Below are positions 7,762 to 14,860 of a stretch of DNA of 28,163 bases, piece after piece (position 1 is the stretch's first letter; every line of letters begins with the position of its first letter). This DNA comes from CAZPAV01 sp964584755 (GTDB lineage Bacteria > Actinomycetota > Acidimicrobiia > Spongiisociales > UBA5794): positions 1 through 28,163 of the forward strand of contig CAZPAV010000038.1 in the NCBI GenBank assembly GCA_964584755.1, given 5' to 3'. The position numbers and the translations under genes were made by a program. Under the pieces are notes generated by a model. It searched no databases. It was not told where the DNA came from and saw only the letters and a program-made list of their open reading frames with translations.

Positions 7762-8447
7762 GCGCCCGTCGCACGGAACGCCGCGATCTCCTCGGCGTCG
7801 AGCCTCCGGAACTTGCGGCGTCCGAGGTTTCGGTCGAGCACCGCCGCCTCCCAGTCCGTCGGCGGGATCTCCTGCTCCTCGACCGCCTCGACGGCGTCGG
7901 CGGCGAGACGCACCGCAGCGTCCAGCGGCATCACCTCGGCGAACCCCTCCTCCACCTGCGCGGTGAGGCGCTCGTGCAACCCCCCGATGGCGGCGAACCG
8001 CCGCCGGTCGTGCAGGGTGCCGTCGAATCGCACATGGTAGATCCGGTCGTCCTCGGTGCGCTCCCCGACCTCGGCGACCACGACCTCGATCTCGTAGGGC
8101 TTGATCTCGTGGGTGAAGATCTGGCCGAGCGTCTGGGAGTAGGCGTTGGCGAGCCCCTTGGCGGTGACGTCCCGCCGGCCGTAGGAGTACCCCTTGATGT
8201 CGGCGTACCGGATACCGGCCACCCGCAGCGTCTCGAACTCGTTGAACCTCCCGACGCCGGCGAAGGCCACCCGGTCGTAGATCTCCGACATCTTGCGGAG
8301 CGACCGGCTGGCGTTCCCGCCCATCATGAGGATGCCGTCCACGTACTCGAGGGCGACGATGGAGCGGCCTCGGGCGATCCCCTTGCGGGCGAACTCCGCC
8401 CGATCCTTGATGAGCTGCTCCGGCGGGACGTAGAAGGGAACGGTCAT
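7758..8447 (-). CDS. prcA: PrcA, 20S proteasome alpha subunit
   Basis: Forms the two outer heptameric gate rings of the 20S core. The ATG at 8447 overlaps the prcB stop and gives 229 residues; the longer open frame upstream is prcB read out of phase. Seen: the N-terminal gating segment MTVPFYVPPEQLIKDRAEFA, then RKGIARGRSIVALEYVDGIL as in actinobacterial alpha subunits, and ADIKGYSYGRRDVTAKGLA in the middle. It lacks a propeptide and active-site Thr, as expected for an alpha subunit. The C-terminus ends RRLDAEEIAAFRATGA. It is coupled to prcB upstream and to the haem protein downstream. Confidence 0.97.
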   Translation of the reverse strand: MTVPFYVPPEQLIKDRAEFARKGIARGRSIVALEYVDGILMMGGNASRSLRKMSEIYDRVAFAGVGRFNEFETLRVAGIRYADIKGYSYGRRDVTAKGLANAYSQTLGQIFTHEIKPYEIEVVVAEVGERTEDDRIYHVRFDGTLHDRRRFAAIGGLHERLTAQVEEGFAEVMPLDAAVRLAADAVEAVEEQEIPPTDWEAAVLDRNLGRRKFRRLDAEEIAAFRATGA

Positions 8448-9244
8448 GGGCGCCCCTCCAGGACCCGACGGGCGATCTCGGCGATCCGTTCCTCGGGCAC
8501 CTCGCGATAGCCGGCGCTCGTCACCGTGACGACGTTCGGGTAGATCCCCCGCTGGAGATCCGGTCCCCCCGTCGCGGCGTCCTCCTCCGCGGCGGCCACG
8601 AGCGCCTCCACGGCGAGCCGCAGGACGGTGTCCTCGTCGAGGTCGGGACGCCACGTCGCCTTGAGGAAGGCCCGGGCCTCGGCCCCGCCGGACCCCGTCG
8701 TCGCGTACTCCGTCTCCTCGTAGCGACCCCCGACGACGTCGTAGCTGAAGAGCCGTCCGGCCCCGGAGGCCTCGTCGAAGCCGCAGAAGAGGGGCACCAC
8801 GACGAGACCCTGGAAGGCGAGCGCCAGGTTGCCGCGCACCATGCGGGCCAGGTAGTTCGCCTTCCCCTCCAGGCTGAGGCGGGTGTCCTCGATCTTCTCG
8901 TAGTGCTCGAGCTCGGTCTGGAAGAGGCGGATGAGCTCCACGGCCATCCCGGCGGTGCCGGAGATCGCCACCGCCGAGTACTCGTCGGCCGGGTACACCT
9001 TCTGCACCCGCTTGTGGGCGATCACGTTCCCCGCGGTGGCCCGGCGATCGCCGGCCATGACGACACCGTCCGTCCAGCGCATCGCCAGCACCGTCGTCCC
9101 CTCCGGCGCGACCAGCTCGCCGCCGGCGACCGTCTCCCAACGGGGCGCGAGACCCCGCGCCGTCAGCAACGCCGAGAAGCTGGACCGGGGAAGCACCTCC
9201 TCGAAGGGCAGGGGGCGGCCCCCGGCGGTCCCCGTATCGGTCAC
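8444..9244 (-). CDS. prcB: PrcB, 20S proteasome beta (catalytic) subunit
   Basis: Catalytic subunit forming the inner rings. 266 residues with a 49-residue propeptide removed by self-cleavage at Gly49-Thr50 in the sequence APEGTTVLAMRW. Mature Thr1 is residue 50; the other active-site residues fall at the expected places, Asp17 (GDRRAT, residue 66) and Lys33 (KRVQK, residue 82). Further family features are AISGTAGMAVELIRLFQTEL and YATTGSGG. The start overlaps the pup stop and the stop overlaps the prcA start. Together with PrcA it makes the barrel that degrades pupylated proteins delivered by Arc. Confidence 0.98.
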   Translation of the reverse strand: MTDTGTAGGRPLPFEEVLPRSSFSALLTARGLAPRWETVAGGELVAPEGTTVLAMRWTDGVVMAGDRRATAGNVIAHKRVQKVYPADEYSAVAISGTAGMAVELIRLFQTELEHYEKIEDTRLSLEGKANYLARMVRGNLALAFQGLVVVPLFCGFDEASGAGRLFSYDVVGGRYEETEYATTGSGGAEARAFLKATWRPDLDEDTVLRLAVEALVAAAEEDAATGGPDLQRGIYPNVVTVTSAGYREVPEERIAEIARRVLEGRP

Positions 9245-9435
9245 TCTCCGCCCTTCTGGACGTAGTTCCGCACGAACTCCTCGGCGTTCTCCTCGAGCAC
9301 CGAGTCGATCTCGTCGAGGAGGTCGTCGATGCGCTCGGTGAGCTCCTCACCCTGCGGAGCGGCTTCTGCGGTCTCGGCGACGGCCTCCTCCTCCTGGGGA
9401 CGGCCTCGGCGTTGCCTACGTTCCTGCTCAGCCAT
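9241..9435 (-). CDS. pup: Pup, prokaryotic ubiquitin-like protein ending in Gly-Gly-Glu
   Basis: Small disordered tag protein attached through its C-terminal Glu to substrate lysines. The frame is open to an ATG at 9453, but GGAGG stands five bases before the third ATG (9435), giving 64 residues, exactly the usual Pup length. Seen: the charged N-terminal half, the helix ELTERIDDLLDEIDSVLEEN that docks on the Arc coiled coil, and the C-terminus EFVRNYVQKGGE. It ends in Glu, not Gln, so no Dop deamidation is needed before ligation. It overlaps the dop stop by eight bases and prcB by four. Confidence 0.97.
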   Translation of the reverse strand: MAEQERRQRRGRPQEEEAVAETAEAAPQGEELTERIDDLLDEIDSVLEENAEEFVRNYVQKGGE

Positions 9436-10927
9436 CATCGCCTCCAAGGGCACGGATCAAGCTCGCTGCGTCGGGGCTGCGGTCGAGGAGCTCCTCGACC
9501 CGCTCCTTCGTCCCGCGCAGGGGCTCCATCATAGGAACGCGCTTGAGCGTCTCGTCACCGACGTCGAACACGAGCGAGTCCCAGTTGGCGGCCACGAGCG
9601 CCTTGCGGTAGCGCTCCACGCACCGTCCTCGGAAGTACGCGCGGGTCTCCTCCGGAGGCTCGGTGACGGCCCGCTCCACGCGCTCCTCGTCGAAGAGCCG
9701 GCGCATCCTCCCGCCCGCGAGGAGCCGGTGGTACAGCCCCCGCCGAGGGTCGACGTCGTGGTACTGGAGCGCGAGCATGCGGAGCTTGGCGTGGTTCCAG
9801 GGGAGGTCGTCGCGACGCCGGTACCCCTCGAGGATGCGGAGCTTCGCCGTCCAGTCGAGACGGTCCGCGGTGGTGAGCGGATCCCGTTCCAGGTCGGTGA
9901 GGATCTCCTCCCAGGTCCCCAGCACCCGCTCGTAGACGGGACCGAGATCCGCGCTCCGCAGGTACTTCTCCATCCACTCGTGGTAGCGCCACTGCGCATC
10001 GAGGGCGGTGATGGTCCGCCCGTCCTCGAGGCGGAGGGCGTGACGCAGGGTCGGGTCGTGGCTCACCGCCCAGACCTCGCGCACCGGGTCCTCGAACTCC
10101 AGCGCCTCGGGGAGGGCGCCGTCCTCGAGCGCGGCGAGCACGAGCGCCGCGCTCCCCAGCTTGAGGAAGGTCTGTACCTGGGAGAGGTTGGCGTCGCCGA
10201 TGATGACGTGGAGGCGGCGGTAGCGCGCCGTATCCGCGTGGGGCTCGTCGCGGGTGTTGATGATGGGGCGCTTGAGCGTCGTCTCGAGACCCACCCGCTC
10301 CTCGAAGAAGTCGGCGCGCTGGGAGATCTGGTACGGGACCTCGGGCCGGCCGTTCTCCGCCCCGATCTTCCCGGAGCCGGTGAAGATCTGGCGGGTGACG
10401 AGGAACCCGGTGAAGTGGCGGATCACGTCGCCGAAGGGCAGCTCCCGCGAGAGCAGGTAGTTCTCGTGGGCGCCGTAGGCGTTCCCCTTGCCGTCGCTGT
10501 TGTTCTTGTGGACGACGAGACGCTCCCCCACCTCGAGGAGCCGCTGCGCGGCGACCACCGCACGGGCCATGACCACCTCGCCGGCGGTGTCGTGGAGGGC
10601 CGCCTGCCACGGGTCGATGCACTCGGGTGTGGAGTACTCGGGGTGGGCGTGGTCGACGTAGAAGCGGGCTCCGTTGGTGAGGACGACGTTGACGAGACCG
10701 GACTCCATCTCCCCGGCGGGCCCCGCGCCGTATCCGAAGCCGCGCGCGTCGCGACCGGGCGTCTCCTCGTCGAACGACCACTGGATGCGGGCCCGTTCCC
10801 CGGCGTACGAGTTGATGACGGCGCTCGAGGCGAGCACCGGGTTGAAGTCCTGCTTCCCGGCGATCGTGATCCCGAACTCGGTCTCCGTGCCGAGGACCTT
10901 GGGAACGGCCACCGTGCTCGCCCTCAC
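9428..10927 (-). CDS. dop: Dop, depupylase (deamidase of Pup)
   Basis: PafA homologue that removes Pup from proteins and, where Pup ends in Gln, deamidates it. 499 residues, typical length. Seen: VLGTETEFGI with Glu15 and Glu17 in the nucleotide/metal site; an insertion of roughly 40 residues before ARFYVDHAHPEYSTPECI that PafA lacks (the Dop loop); Asp92 there corresponds to the catalytic Asp; KNNSDGKGNAYGAHENYLL; and NTRDEPHADTARYRRLHV. The GTG start at 10927 overlaps the arc stop (GTGA). Because Pup encoded next door already ends in Glu, Dop's needed role here should be depupylation and tag recycling. The paralogy with PafA is evident from shared motifs. Confidence 0.97.
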   Translation of the reverse strand: MRASTVAVPKVLGTETEFGITIAGKQDFNPVLASSAVINSYAGERARIQWSFDEETPGRDARGFGYGAGPAGEMESGLVNVVLTNGARFYVDHAHPEYSTPECIDPWQAALHDTAGEVVMARAVVAAQRLLEVGERLVVHKNNSDGKGNAYGAHENYLLSRELPFGDVIRHFTGFLVTRQIFTGSGKIGAENGRPEVPYQISQRADFFEERVGLETTLKRPIINTRDEPHADTARYRRLHVIIGDANLSQVQTFLKLGSAALVLAALEDGALPEALEFEDPVREVWAVSHDPTLRHALRLEDGRTITALDAQWRYHEWMEKYLRSADLGPVYERVLGTWEEILTDLERDPLTTADRLDWTAKLRILEGYRRRDDLPWNHAKLRMLALQYHDVDPRRGLYHRLLAGGRMRRLFDEERVERAVTEPPEETRAYFRGRCVERYRKALVAANWDSLVFDVGDETLKRVPMMEPLRGTKERVEELLDRSPDAASLIRALGGDDG

Positions 10928-12639
10928 AGGTACTGGCCGGGGGTGATCGCTTCGATGCTCTTGCTCTCGCCGTCCCCCTTCAGGAGGGTCCGCACGTACA
11001 CGATGCGCTCGCCCTTCTTCCCGGAGATCTTCGCCCAGTCGTCGGGGTTCGTCGTGTTGGGGAGATCCTCGTGCTCACGGAACTCCTGCCGGATCGCCCG
11101 GAACAGGTCGTCGGGGACGAGACCGCTGGGCCCGCCGGCGATCTCCCGTTTGATCGCCTCCTTCTTCGCCCGACGGACGATGTTCTCGATCATCGCCCCG
11201 GAGGCGAAGTCCCGGAAGTAGAGGATCTCCCGGTCGCCGTTGGCGTAGGTCACCTCGAGGAACCGGTTCTCGTCGTCGGTCGAGTACATCTGCTCGACGA
11301 CACGGTCGATCATCGCCGCGACGAAGGCGTCGCGGTCCCCTCCCGCCTCCGCCAACGCCGCCGCGGCGTAGGGGAGCGTCGTGGGCAGGTAGATGCGGAA
11401 GATCTCCCGGGCGGCGGCGGCGTCGGGCCGCTCGATCTTGATCTTCACGTCGAGGCGGCCCGGCCGCAGGATGGCCGGGTCGATGAGGTCCTCCCGGTTC
11501 GACGCGCCGATCACGATGACGTTCTTCAGGGCCTCGACCCCGTCGAGCTCGGAGAGGAGCTGCGGCACGATCGTCGCCTCGACGTCCGAGGAAACCCCCG
11601 AGCCGCGTGTCCGGAAGAGCGAGTCCATCTCGTCGAAGAAGACGATCACCGGGAACCCCTCGTCGGACTTCTCCTTCGCCCGCTGGAAGATGAGGCGGAT
11701 CTGCCGCTCCGTCTCCCCCACGTACTTGTTGAGGAGCTCGGGACCCTTGATGTTCAGGAAGTAGGAGCGGGCGTCCCGCCGGCCCTCCTTCCGGGCCACG
11801 GCGCGTGCCAGCGAGTTCGCCACCGCCTTGGCGATGAGGGTCTTCCCGCAGCCGGGCGGACCGTAGAGGAGCACGCCCTTGGGGGCGGCGAGGTCGTAGG
11901 CGGCGAAGCGCTCCTTGTACATGTAGGGGAGCTCCACGGCGTCACGGATCGTCTCGATCTGGCGCTCGAGCCCACCGATGTCCTCGTAGGTGACGTCCGG
12001 GACCTCCTCGAGGACGAGCTCCTCGACCTCGGGACGGACGAGCTTCTCCAGCACGAGGCCGGTCTTGGGGTCGATCCGCACGTGATCCCCGACCCGGAGC
12101 CGAGCCTCGCGGGACGGTGAGGCGAGCTCGACGACACGTTCCTCGTCGGCGCGACCGAGCACGACGAGGCGGTCGTCGTCGAGGAGCTCCTTGATCATGA
12201 CGACCTCACCGCCGAGGTCGAAGGATCGCACGTCGACGACGTTGTACGCCTCGTTGAGCAGGACCTGCTGGCCCACCTCGAGGGCCTTCACCTCGATCGT
12301 GGGCTCGACGTTGACCCGCAGCTTCCGACCCGAGGTGTAGACGTCGACGGTCCCGTCGCCGTTCACCCCGAGGACGACCCCGAAGGGGTTGGGAGGGGCG
12401 GTGAGCTTCTCCACCTCCTCGCGCAGGAGGGCGAGCTGGTCCCGGGTCTCCTCGAGCGCGGCGGTGAGCTTCTCGTTCTGGGCGGCCGCCTGGGCGAGTC
12501 GCCCGCGGGTCTCGAGGAGTCGCTCCTCGAGGATGCGTACCCGCCGCGGCGCGTCCTCGAGCCGACGGCGGAGAACGGCGATCTCTTCCTCCAGCATGCG
12601 GATGGTCGTCTCCAGCTGCCGATGGTCCCGTCCGGTCAC
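10924..12639 (-). CDS. arc: Arc/Mpa, proteasome-associated AAA ATPase
   Basis: Hexameric unfoldase that recognises Pup and threads substrates into the 20S core. The GTG at 12639 preceded by AGGAGG gives 571 residues; the open frame continues to 12903, but that extension is Arg/Pro-rich, overlaps the divergent ferredoxin and lacks homology features. Seen: an N-terminal coiled coil (about residues 6-80) for Pup binding, two OB-type domains (about 83-205), and an AAA module with Walker A GPPGCGKT at 260-267, Walker B VIVFFDEMDS at 331-340, sensor Asn381 (GASNRED) and DPAILRPGRLD. The last residues are GQYL, the conserved C-terminal motif that docks into the alpha-ring pockets. First gene of the operon arc-dop-pup-prcB-prcA-haem protein. 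Confidence 0.97.
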   Translation of the reverse strand: MTGRDHRQLETTIRMLEEEIAVLRRRLEDAPRRVRILEERLLETRGRLAQAAAQNEKLTAALEETRDQLALLREEVEKLTAPPNPFGVVLGVNGDGTVDVYTSGRKLRVNVEPTIEVKALEVGQQVLLNEAYNVVDVRSFDLGGEVVMIKELLDDDRLVVLGRADEERVVELASPSREARLRVGDHVRIDPKTGLVLEKLVRPEVEELVLEEVPDVTYEDIGGLERQIETIRDAVELPYMYKERFAAYDLAAPKGVLLYGPPGCGKTLIAKAVANSLARAVARKEGRRDARSYFLNIKGPELLNKYVGETERQIRLIFQRAKEKSDEGFPVIVFFDEMDSLFRTRGSGVSSDVEATIVPQLLSELDGVEALKNVIVIGASNREDLIDPAILRPGRLDVKIKIERPDAAAAREIFRIYLPTTLPYAAAALAEAGGDRDAFVAAMIDRVVEQMYSTDDENRFLEVTYANGDREILYFRDFASGAMIENIVRRAKKEAIKREIAGGPSGLVPDDLFRAIRQEFREHEDLPNTTNPDDWAKISGKKGERIVYVRTLLKGDGESKSIEAITPGQYL

Positions 12640-12701
12640 GAGCGCATCGCCTCCTCTCGTCGACCCTCGGCGCGGCCTGGCGCCCGGGTCCTCATCCGCC
12701 G

Positions 12702-12707
12702 AGTGTA
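12702..12707 (-). promoter_or_regulatory. candidate -10 box for the arc-proteasome operon
   Basis: TACACT on the minus strand in the 232-base divergent gap (12640-12871), giving a leader of roughly 55 bases before the GTG with AGGAGG at 12650-12655. The identical hexamer serves the DivIVA-like gene. No convincing -35 is seen. Confidence 0.4.
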
Positions 12708-12803
12708 GGACGGGTCGGGTCGTCGCGGGACGTCCTTCTCGGGTCGGACCAGGTCCCTCCGCGTGACGGCGCCCCCTTCCTGGGATAGTCGGACGAAGCG
12801 CTC

Positions 12804-12809
12804 TAGCCT
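12804..12809 (+). promoter_or_regulatory. candidate -10 box for the ferredoxin gene
   Basis: TAGCCT on the plus strand, with a leader of about 55 bases and a GGAAGGAA ribosome site before the ATG at 12872. The rest of this gap holds no other ORF that I can support. Confidence 0.35.
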
Positions 12810-12871
12810 GTGGCCCGCGCGCGGGAGGTACCCGCGTCTCGTACGTCATCGACACGGCGGAAGGAACCACG

Positions 12872-13117
12872 ATGAAGGTCTGGATCGACCAGGATCTCTG
12901 CACCGGCGACGGGCTCTGCGAGGAGATCGCTCCCGACGTTTTCGTGCTGCTCGACGACGGGCTGGCGTACGTCCGTGAGGGTGAGAAGATCTACTCCGCC
13001 GCCGAGGGCAACCCGCAGGGTGCCGAGGGCATGGCGATCGTCCCGGAGGGGCAGGCGGACCTCGTCGTGGAAGCCGCCGAGGAGTGCCCTGGCGAGTGCA
13101 TCTTCATCGAGCCCTGA
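12872..13117 (+). CDS. small [3Fe-4S]/[4Fe-4S] ferredoxin
   Basis: 81-residue electron carrier. Seen: MKVWIDQDLCTGDGLCEE at the N-terminus and ECPGECIFIE at the end. Cys10, Cys16, Cys72 and the Pro after Cys72 follow the single-cluster bacterial pattern; the position that would hold the fourth ligand is Asp13 (CxxDxxC), so the cluster may be [3Fe-4S] or an Asp-ligated [4Fe-4S]. Cys76 is an extra cysteine. A central stretch of about 25 residues is longer than in minimal ferredoxins of this type. Divergent from arc and followed by a strong hairpin, so it is a single-gene unit. Its redox partner is not obvious here; cytochrome P450s are typical partners but none is present. Confidence 0.93.
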   Translation: MKVWIDQDLCTGDGLCEEIAPDVFVLLDDGLAYVREGEKIYSAAEGNPQGAEGMAIVPEGQADLVVEAAEECPGECIFIEP

Positions 13118-13134
13118 CGACCGTCGACCTCGCT

Positions 13135-13164
13135 GCCGAGCCGCCCCGACGGGGGCGGCTCGGC
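13135..13164. terminator. bidirectional terminator between ferredoxin and trmI
   Basis: GCCGAGCCGCCCC (13135-13147) and its exact complement (13152-13164) enclose a four-base loop. It sits between two convergent genes and can end transcription from both sides. No T-run. Confidence 0.75.
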
Positions 13165-13174
13165 GCGTCCGGCC

Positions 13175-13966
13175 TCACTCCTCGGGACGGCGGCGGCGCG
13201 CCACGGTGATGAAGCCGGTGTGGCCGATCATGCGGTGTTCCGGTCGAACCGACCTTCCGGCGACGGCCCAGTCGCGGATGAGCAACTCGAAGGTGGTCAC
13301 CTCGAGGAACGCCCCGGCCTCGTCGATCCGGCGACGCACCTCCTGGACCTGGGGCACCGTGGGGAGATAGCAGCAGAACACCCCACCTCCGGGGAGGTGG
13401 GTCGCGGCGGGTCCCACCGCGTGCCAGGGCTCGGGGAGGTCGAGGACGATGCGGTCGGGCAGCACCTCGGCGATGGCGTCCTCGACGTCCCCGACCCGCA
13501 GCTCGAGCTGGTCGGGCACCTGGCCGAAGAACCCGCCGATCCGGCGCCGGGCCAGCGCGGCGTGGTCGGCGCGCCGCTCCACGCTCACCACCCTGCCGCC
13601 GGGCCCGACGGCGCGGGCGAGCACCATCGCCAACCCACCCGACCCGGTACCTCCCTCGAGCACGGTCATGCCGGGGCCGATGTCGGCCCAGAGGAGGATG
13701 GCACCGGCATCCTTCGGGTACAGCACCGTCGCGCCCCGGGGCATCTTCAGGACGTAGTCGGCGAGGCGGGGACGGAAGGCGACGAGCGGTGATCCCTTCG
13801 TCGTGTGGAACGTCGTCCCTTCGGGGGCACCGATCACGGCGTCGTGGTCGAGGGCGCCCCGATGGCAGTGGAACGTCCTCCCGGCGACGAGCTCGATGAG
13901 GTACGTCCGGCCCTTCGCGTCGTAGAGGAGGCAGGGGTCGCCGGCGCGGAAGGGCGCGCCGCTCAT
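13175..13966 (-). CDS. trmI: TrmI, tRNA (adenine-58-N1)-methyltransferase
   Basis: SAM-dependent enzyme forming m1A58 in the T-loop of tRNA. The ATG at 13966 gives 263 residues; the frame upstream of it is nonsense. Seen: an N-terminal beta domain starting APFRAGDPCLLYDAKGRTYL, MPRGATVLYPKDAGAILLWA, the SAM motif VLEGGTGSGGLAMVLARAVG, acidic motif SVERRADHAALARRR, DRIVLDLPEPWHAV (motif IV, DLPEPW), and the end RPEHRMIGHTGFITVARR, all characteristic of bacterial TrmI. Located near arc, as in mycobacteria. It is the last gene of a run of overlapping genes and its start overlaps the stop of a 34-aa microprotein (ATGA). Confidence 0.96.
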   Translation of the reverse strand: MSGAPFRAGDPCLLYDAKGRTYLIELVAGRTFHCHRGALDHDAVIGAPEGTTFHTTKGSPLVAFRPRLADYVLKMPRGATVLYPKDAGAILLWADIGPGMTVLEGGTGSGGLAMVLARAVGPGGRVVSVERRADHAALARRRIGGFFGQVPDQLELRVGDVEDAIAEVLPDRIVLDLPEPWHAVGPAATHLPGGGVFCCYLPTVPQVQEVRRRIDEAGAFLEVTTFELLIRDWAVAGRSVRPEHRMIGHTGFITVARRRRPEE

Positions 13967-14067
13967 CCCCCGAGGGAGGGGATGATCGTCACCGCGAAGG
14001 AGAGGACCATGGTGATGACGATCACCCAGACGAAGATCTTGACCATCCGCTCCCGGTTCCGATACAC
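13963..14067 (-). CDS. 34-residue single-span membrane microprotein
   Basis: A short ORF preceded by AGGAGG four bases before a GTG start at 14067. The product has a basic N-terminus (YRNRERMVK) and one hydrophobic helix (about residues 11-29, IFVWVIVITMVLSFAVTII), then PSLGG. Its stop overlaps the trmI ATG (ATGA) and its start is nine bases after the previous gene's stop, so it sits exactly in the operon's coupling chain. The layout resembles DUF4044-type mini-membrane proteins of other bacteria, but I cannot assign it. Evidence for being real is the ribosome site, the overlap and the clean helix; function unknown. Confidence 0.65.
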   Translation of the reverse strand: MYRNRERMVKIFVWVIVITMVLSFAVTIIPSLGG

Positions 14068-14076
14068 CGTTCCTCC

Positions 14077-14349
14077 TCAGGCTCTCACGCGGAAACTCGT
14101 GTCCGGGGACCCCCGGCGGTGGACCCGGACGAGCGCGGCCTCGCCCGGGCCGAGACGGAACGTCGCGAGGTGCTCCTTGCGGCGGCCCGCGCCGAGCAGC
14201 AGGCCGAGCACCGTCACGAGCATCCCGACCCCGCTCCGGGCGACGGAGCCGGAACGGGCCCCGGACGCGACGAGTCGCCAGCCGGCCCGCGCCACCGGGT
14301 GGAGGCGCCGTCGCCACCGCCTGCTGAGGACACGCGCCGGGCCGCTCAC
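14077..14349 (-). CDS. 90-residue hypothetical protein with one hydrophobic segment
   Basis: Not recognised. The first half is strongly basic (RRWRRRLHPVARAGWR); a short hydrophobic stretch follows at about 43-54 (MLVTVLGLLLGAG) and then a polar C-terminal tail, KEHLATFRLGPGEAALVRV, that could form strands. Its start overlaps the stop of the 14346-14540 gene by four bases, and it is followed after nine bases by the 34-aa microprotein. The coupling argues that it is translated. It may be a membrane-associated cytoplasmic protein; no catalytic motif is seen. Confidence 0.65.
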   Translation of the reverse strand: MSGPARVLSRRWRRRLHPVARAGWRLVASGARSGSVARSGVGMLVTVLGLLLGAGRRKEHLATFRLGPGEAALVRVHRRGSPDTSFRVRA

Positions 14350-14540
14350 TGGTAGAACACCTCCACGCGGATCTGACGCCGTCGGGAGCGCCAGATCCCG
14401 TAGGCGACGAGTGCCACGGCCACGGCGGTGACGCCCAGCAGCAGCAGACGGGTGCGGCCCCGGATCTCCTCCTCCCCGCCGACCACGGTCTCCTCGATCT
14501 CGCGCAGCTTCGCCTCGAGGTCGTCGCGCCCGATCGTCAT
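14346..14540 (-). CDS. 64-residue single-span membrane protein (DUF3618/YqjD-like layout)
   Basis: Seen: an amphipathic, Glu-rich N-terminal half (RDDLEAKLREIEETVVGGEE), one membrane helix at about 31-48 (LLLLGVTAVAVALVAYGIW) and a basic tail (RSRRRQIRVEV). This layout, with a helical soluble part before one span, matches small envelope proteins of the DUF3618 or YqjD type, which commonly travel with holin-superfamily III proteins like the one encoded just upstream. Four-base overlaps on both sides. The family link is inference from layout, not a motif match. Confidence 0.72.
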   Translation of the reverse strand: MTIGRDDLEAKLREIEETVVGGEEEIRGRTRLLLLGVTAVAVALVAYGIWRSRRRQIRVEVFYQ

Positions 14541-14860
14541 CTCAGCTCACCTCCGGCTCGCCGCGCCCGACGCGCCACGAGTCGTACCACGAGGGCGGCG
14601 ACGAGGAGCAGGACGACGGAGACCACGACGTAGGCGAGCGCCTCGAGATAGGGACCGTCCGGCAGGAGCCGGGTGACGCTCCGCAGCGCGGCGACCGCGA
14701 GGAACACGGTGCCGACCGCCCACAGCAGACCGGCCCCGATCGAGAACCCGGCGTAGCGGCCCAGTCTCCGGGCGGGATCGGCGATCTCCTGCCGGAGATA
14801 CGCCCTGGCGAGCTCGACGAACTCCGCCACGAGCCGGGGCAGCTCCCAGATCTCGGCCAT
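14537..14860 (-). CDS. holin-superfamily III / YqjE-like membrane protein
   Basis: 107 residues from the ATG at 14860; much longer apparent frames upstream are shadows. Seen: an amphipathic N-terminal helix (EIWELPRLVAEFVELARAYL), GRYAGFSIGAGLLWAVGTVF beginning the first span, a short loop, and a second span (YVVVSVVLLLVAALVVRLV) with an Arg-rich end. This is the arrangement of putative actinobacterial holin-III/DUF1469 proteins. No lysin or phage genes are near, so a phage role is unlikely; a housekeeping envelope role like YqjE is more plausible. Start and stop overlap both neighbours. Confidence 0.8.
   Translation of the reverse strand: MAEIWELPRLVAEFVELARAYLRQEIADPARRLGRYAGFSIGAGLLWAVGTVFLAVAALRSVTRLLPDGPYLEALAYVVVSVVLLLVAALVVRLVARRARRAGGELR

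Noticed and set aside
4633..8040. 1135-codon plus-strand open frame across pafB, pafA and the haem gene
   Set aside because: It is antisense to pafB, pafA and the haem gene, all strongly identified. The composition (Arg/Gly/Glu/Pro/Val/His/Leu-rich, no family motif) is that of an antisense frame in high-GC DNA.
7758..9350. 530-codon frame joining prcA with an upstream stretch
   Set aside because: The upstream part is prcB and pup read out of phase. The prcA ATG at 8447 with its 4-base overlap and canonical N-terminus is clear.
12640..12903. N-terminal extension of Arc to an ATG at 12903
   Set aside because: The extra 88 residues overlap the divergent ferredoxin and both promoters and look non-coding; AGGAGG and the coiled coil support the GTG at 12639.
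14537..14860. Prophage remnant suggested by the holin-like gene
   Set aside because: No lysin, integrase, structural gene or attachment repeat is nearby; the gene sits in a housekeeping operon with trmI.
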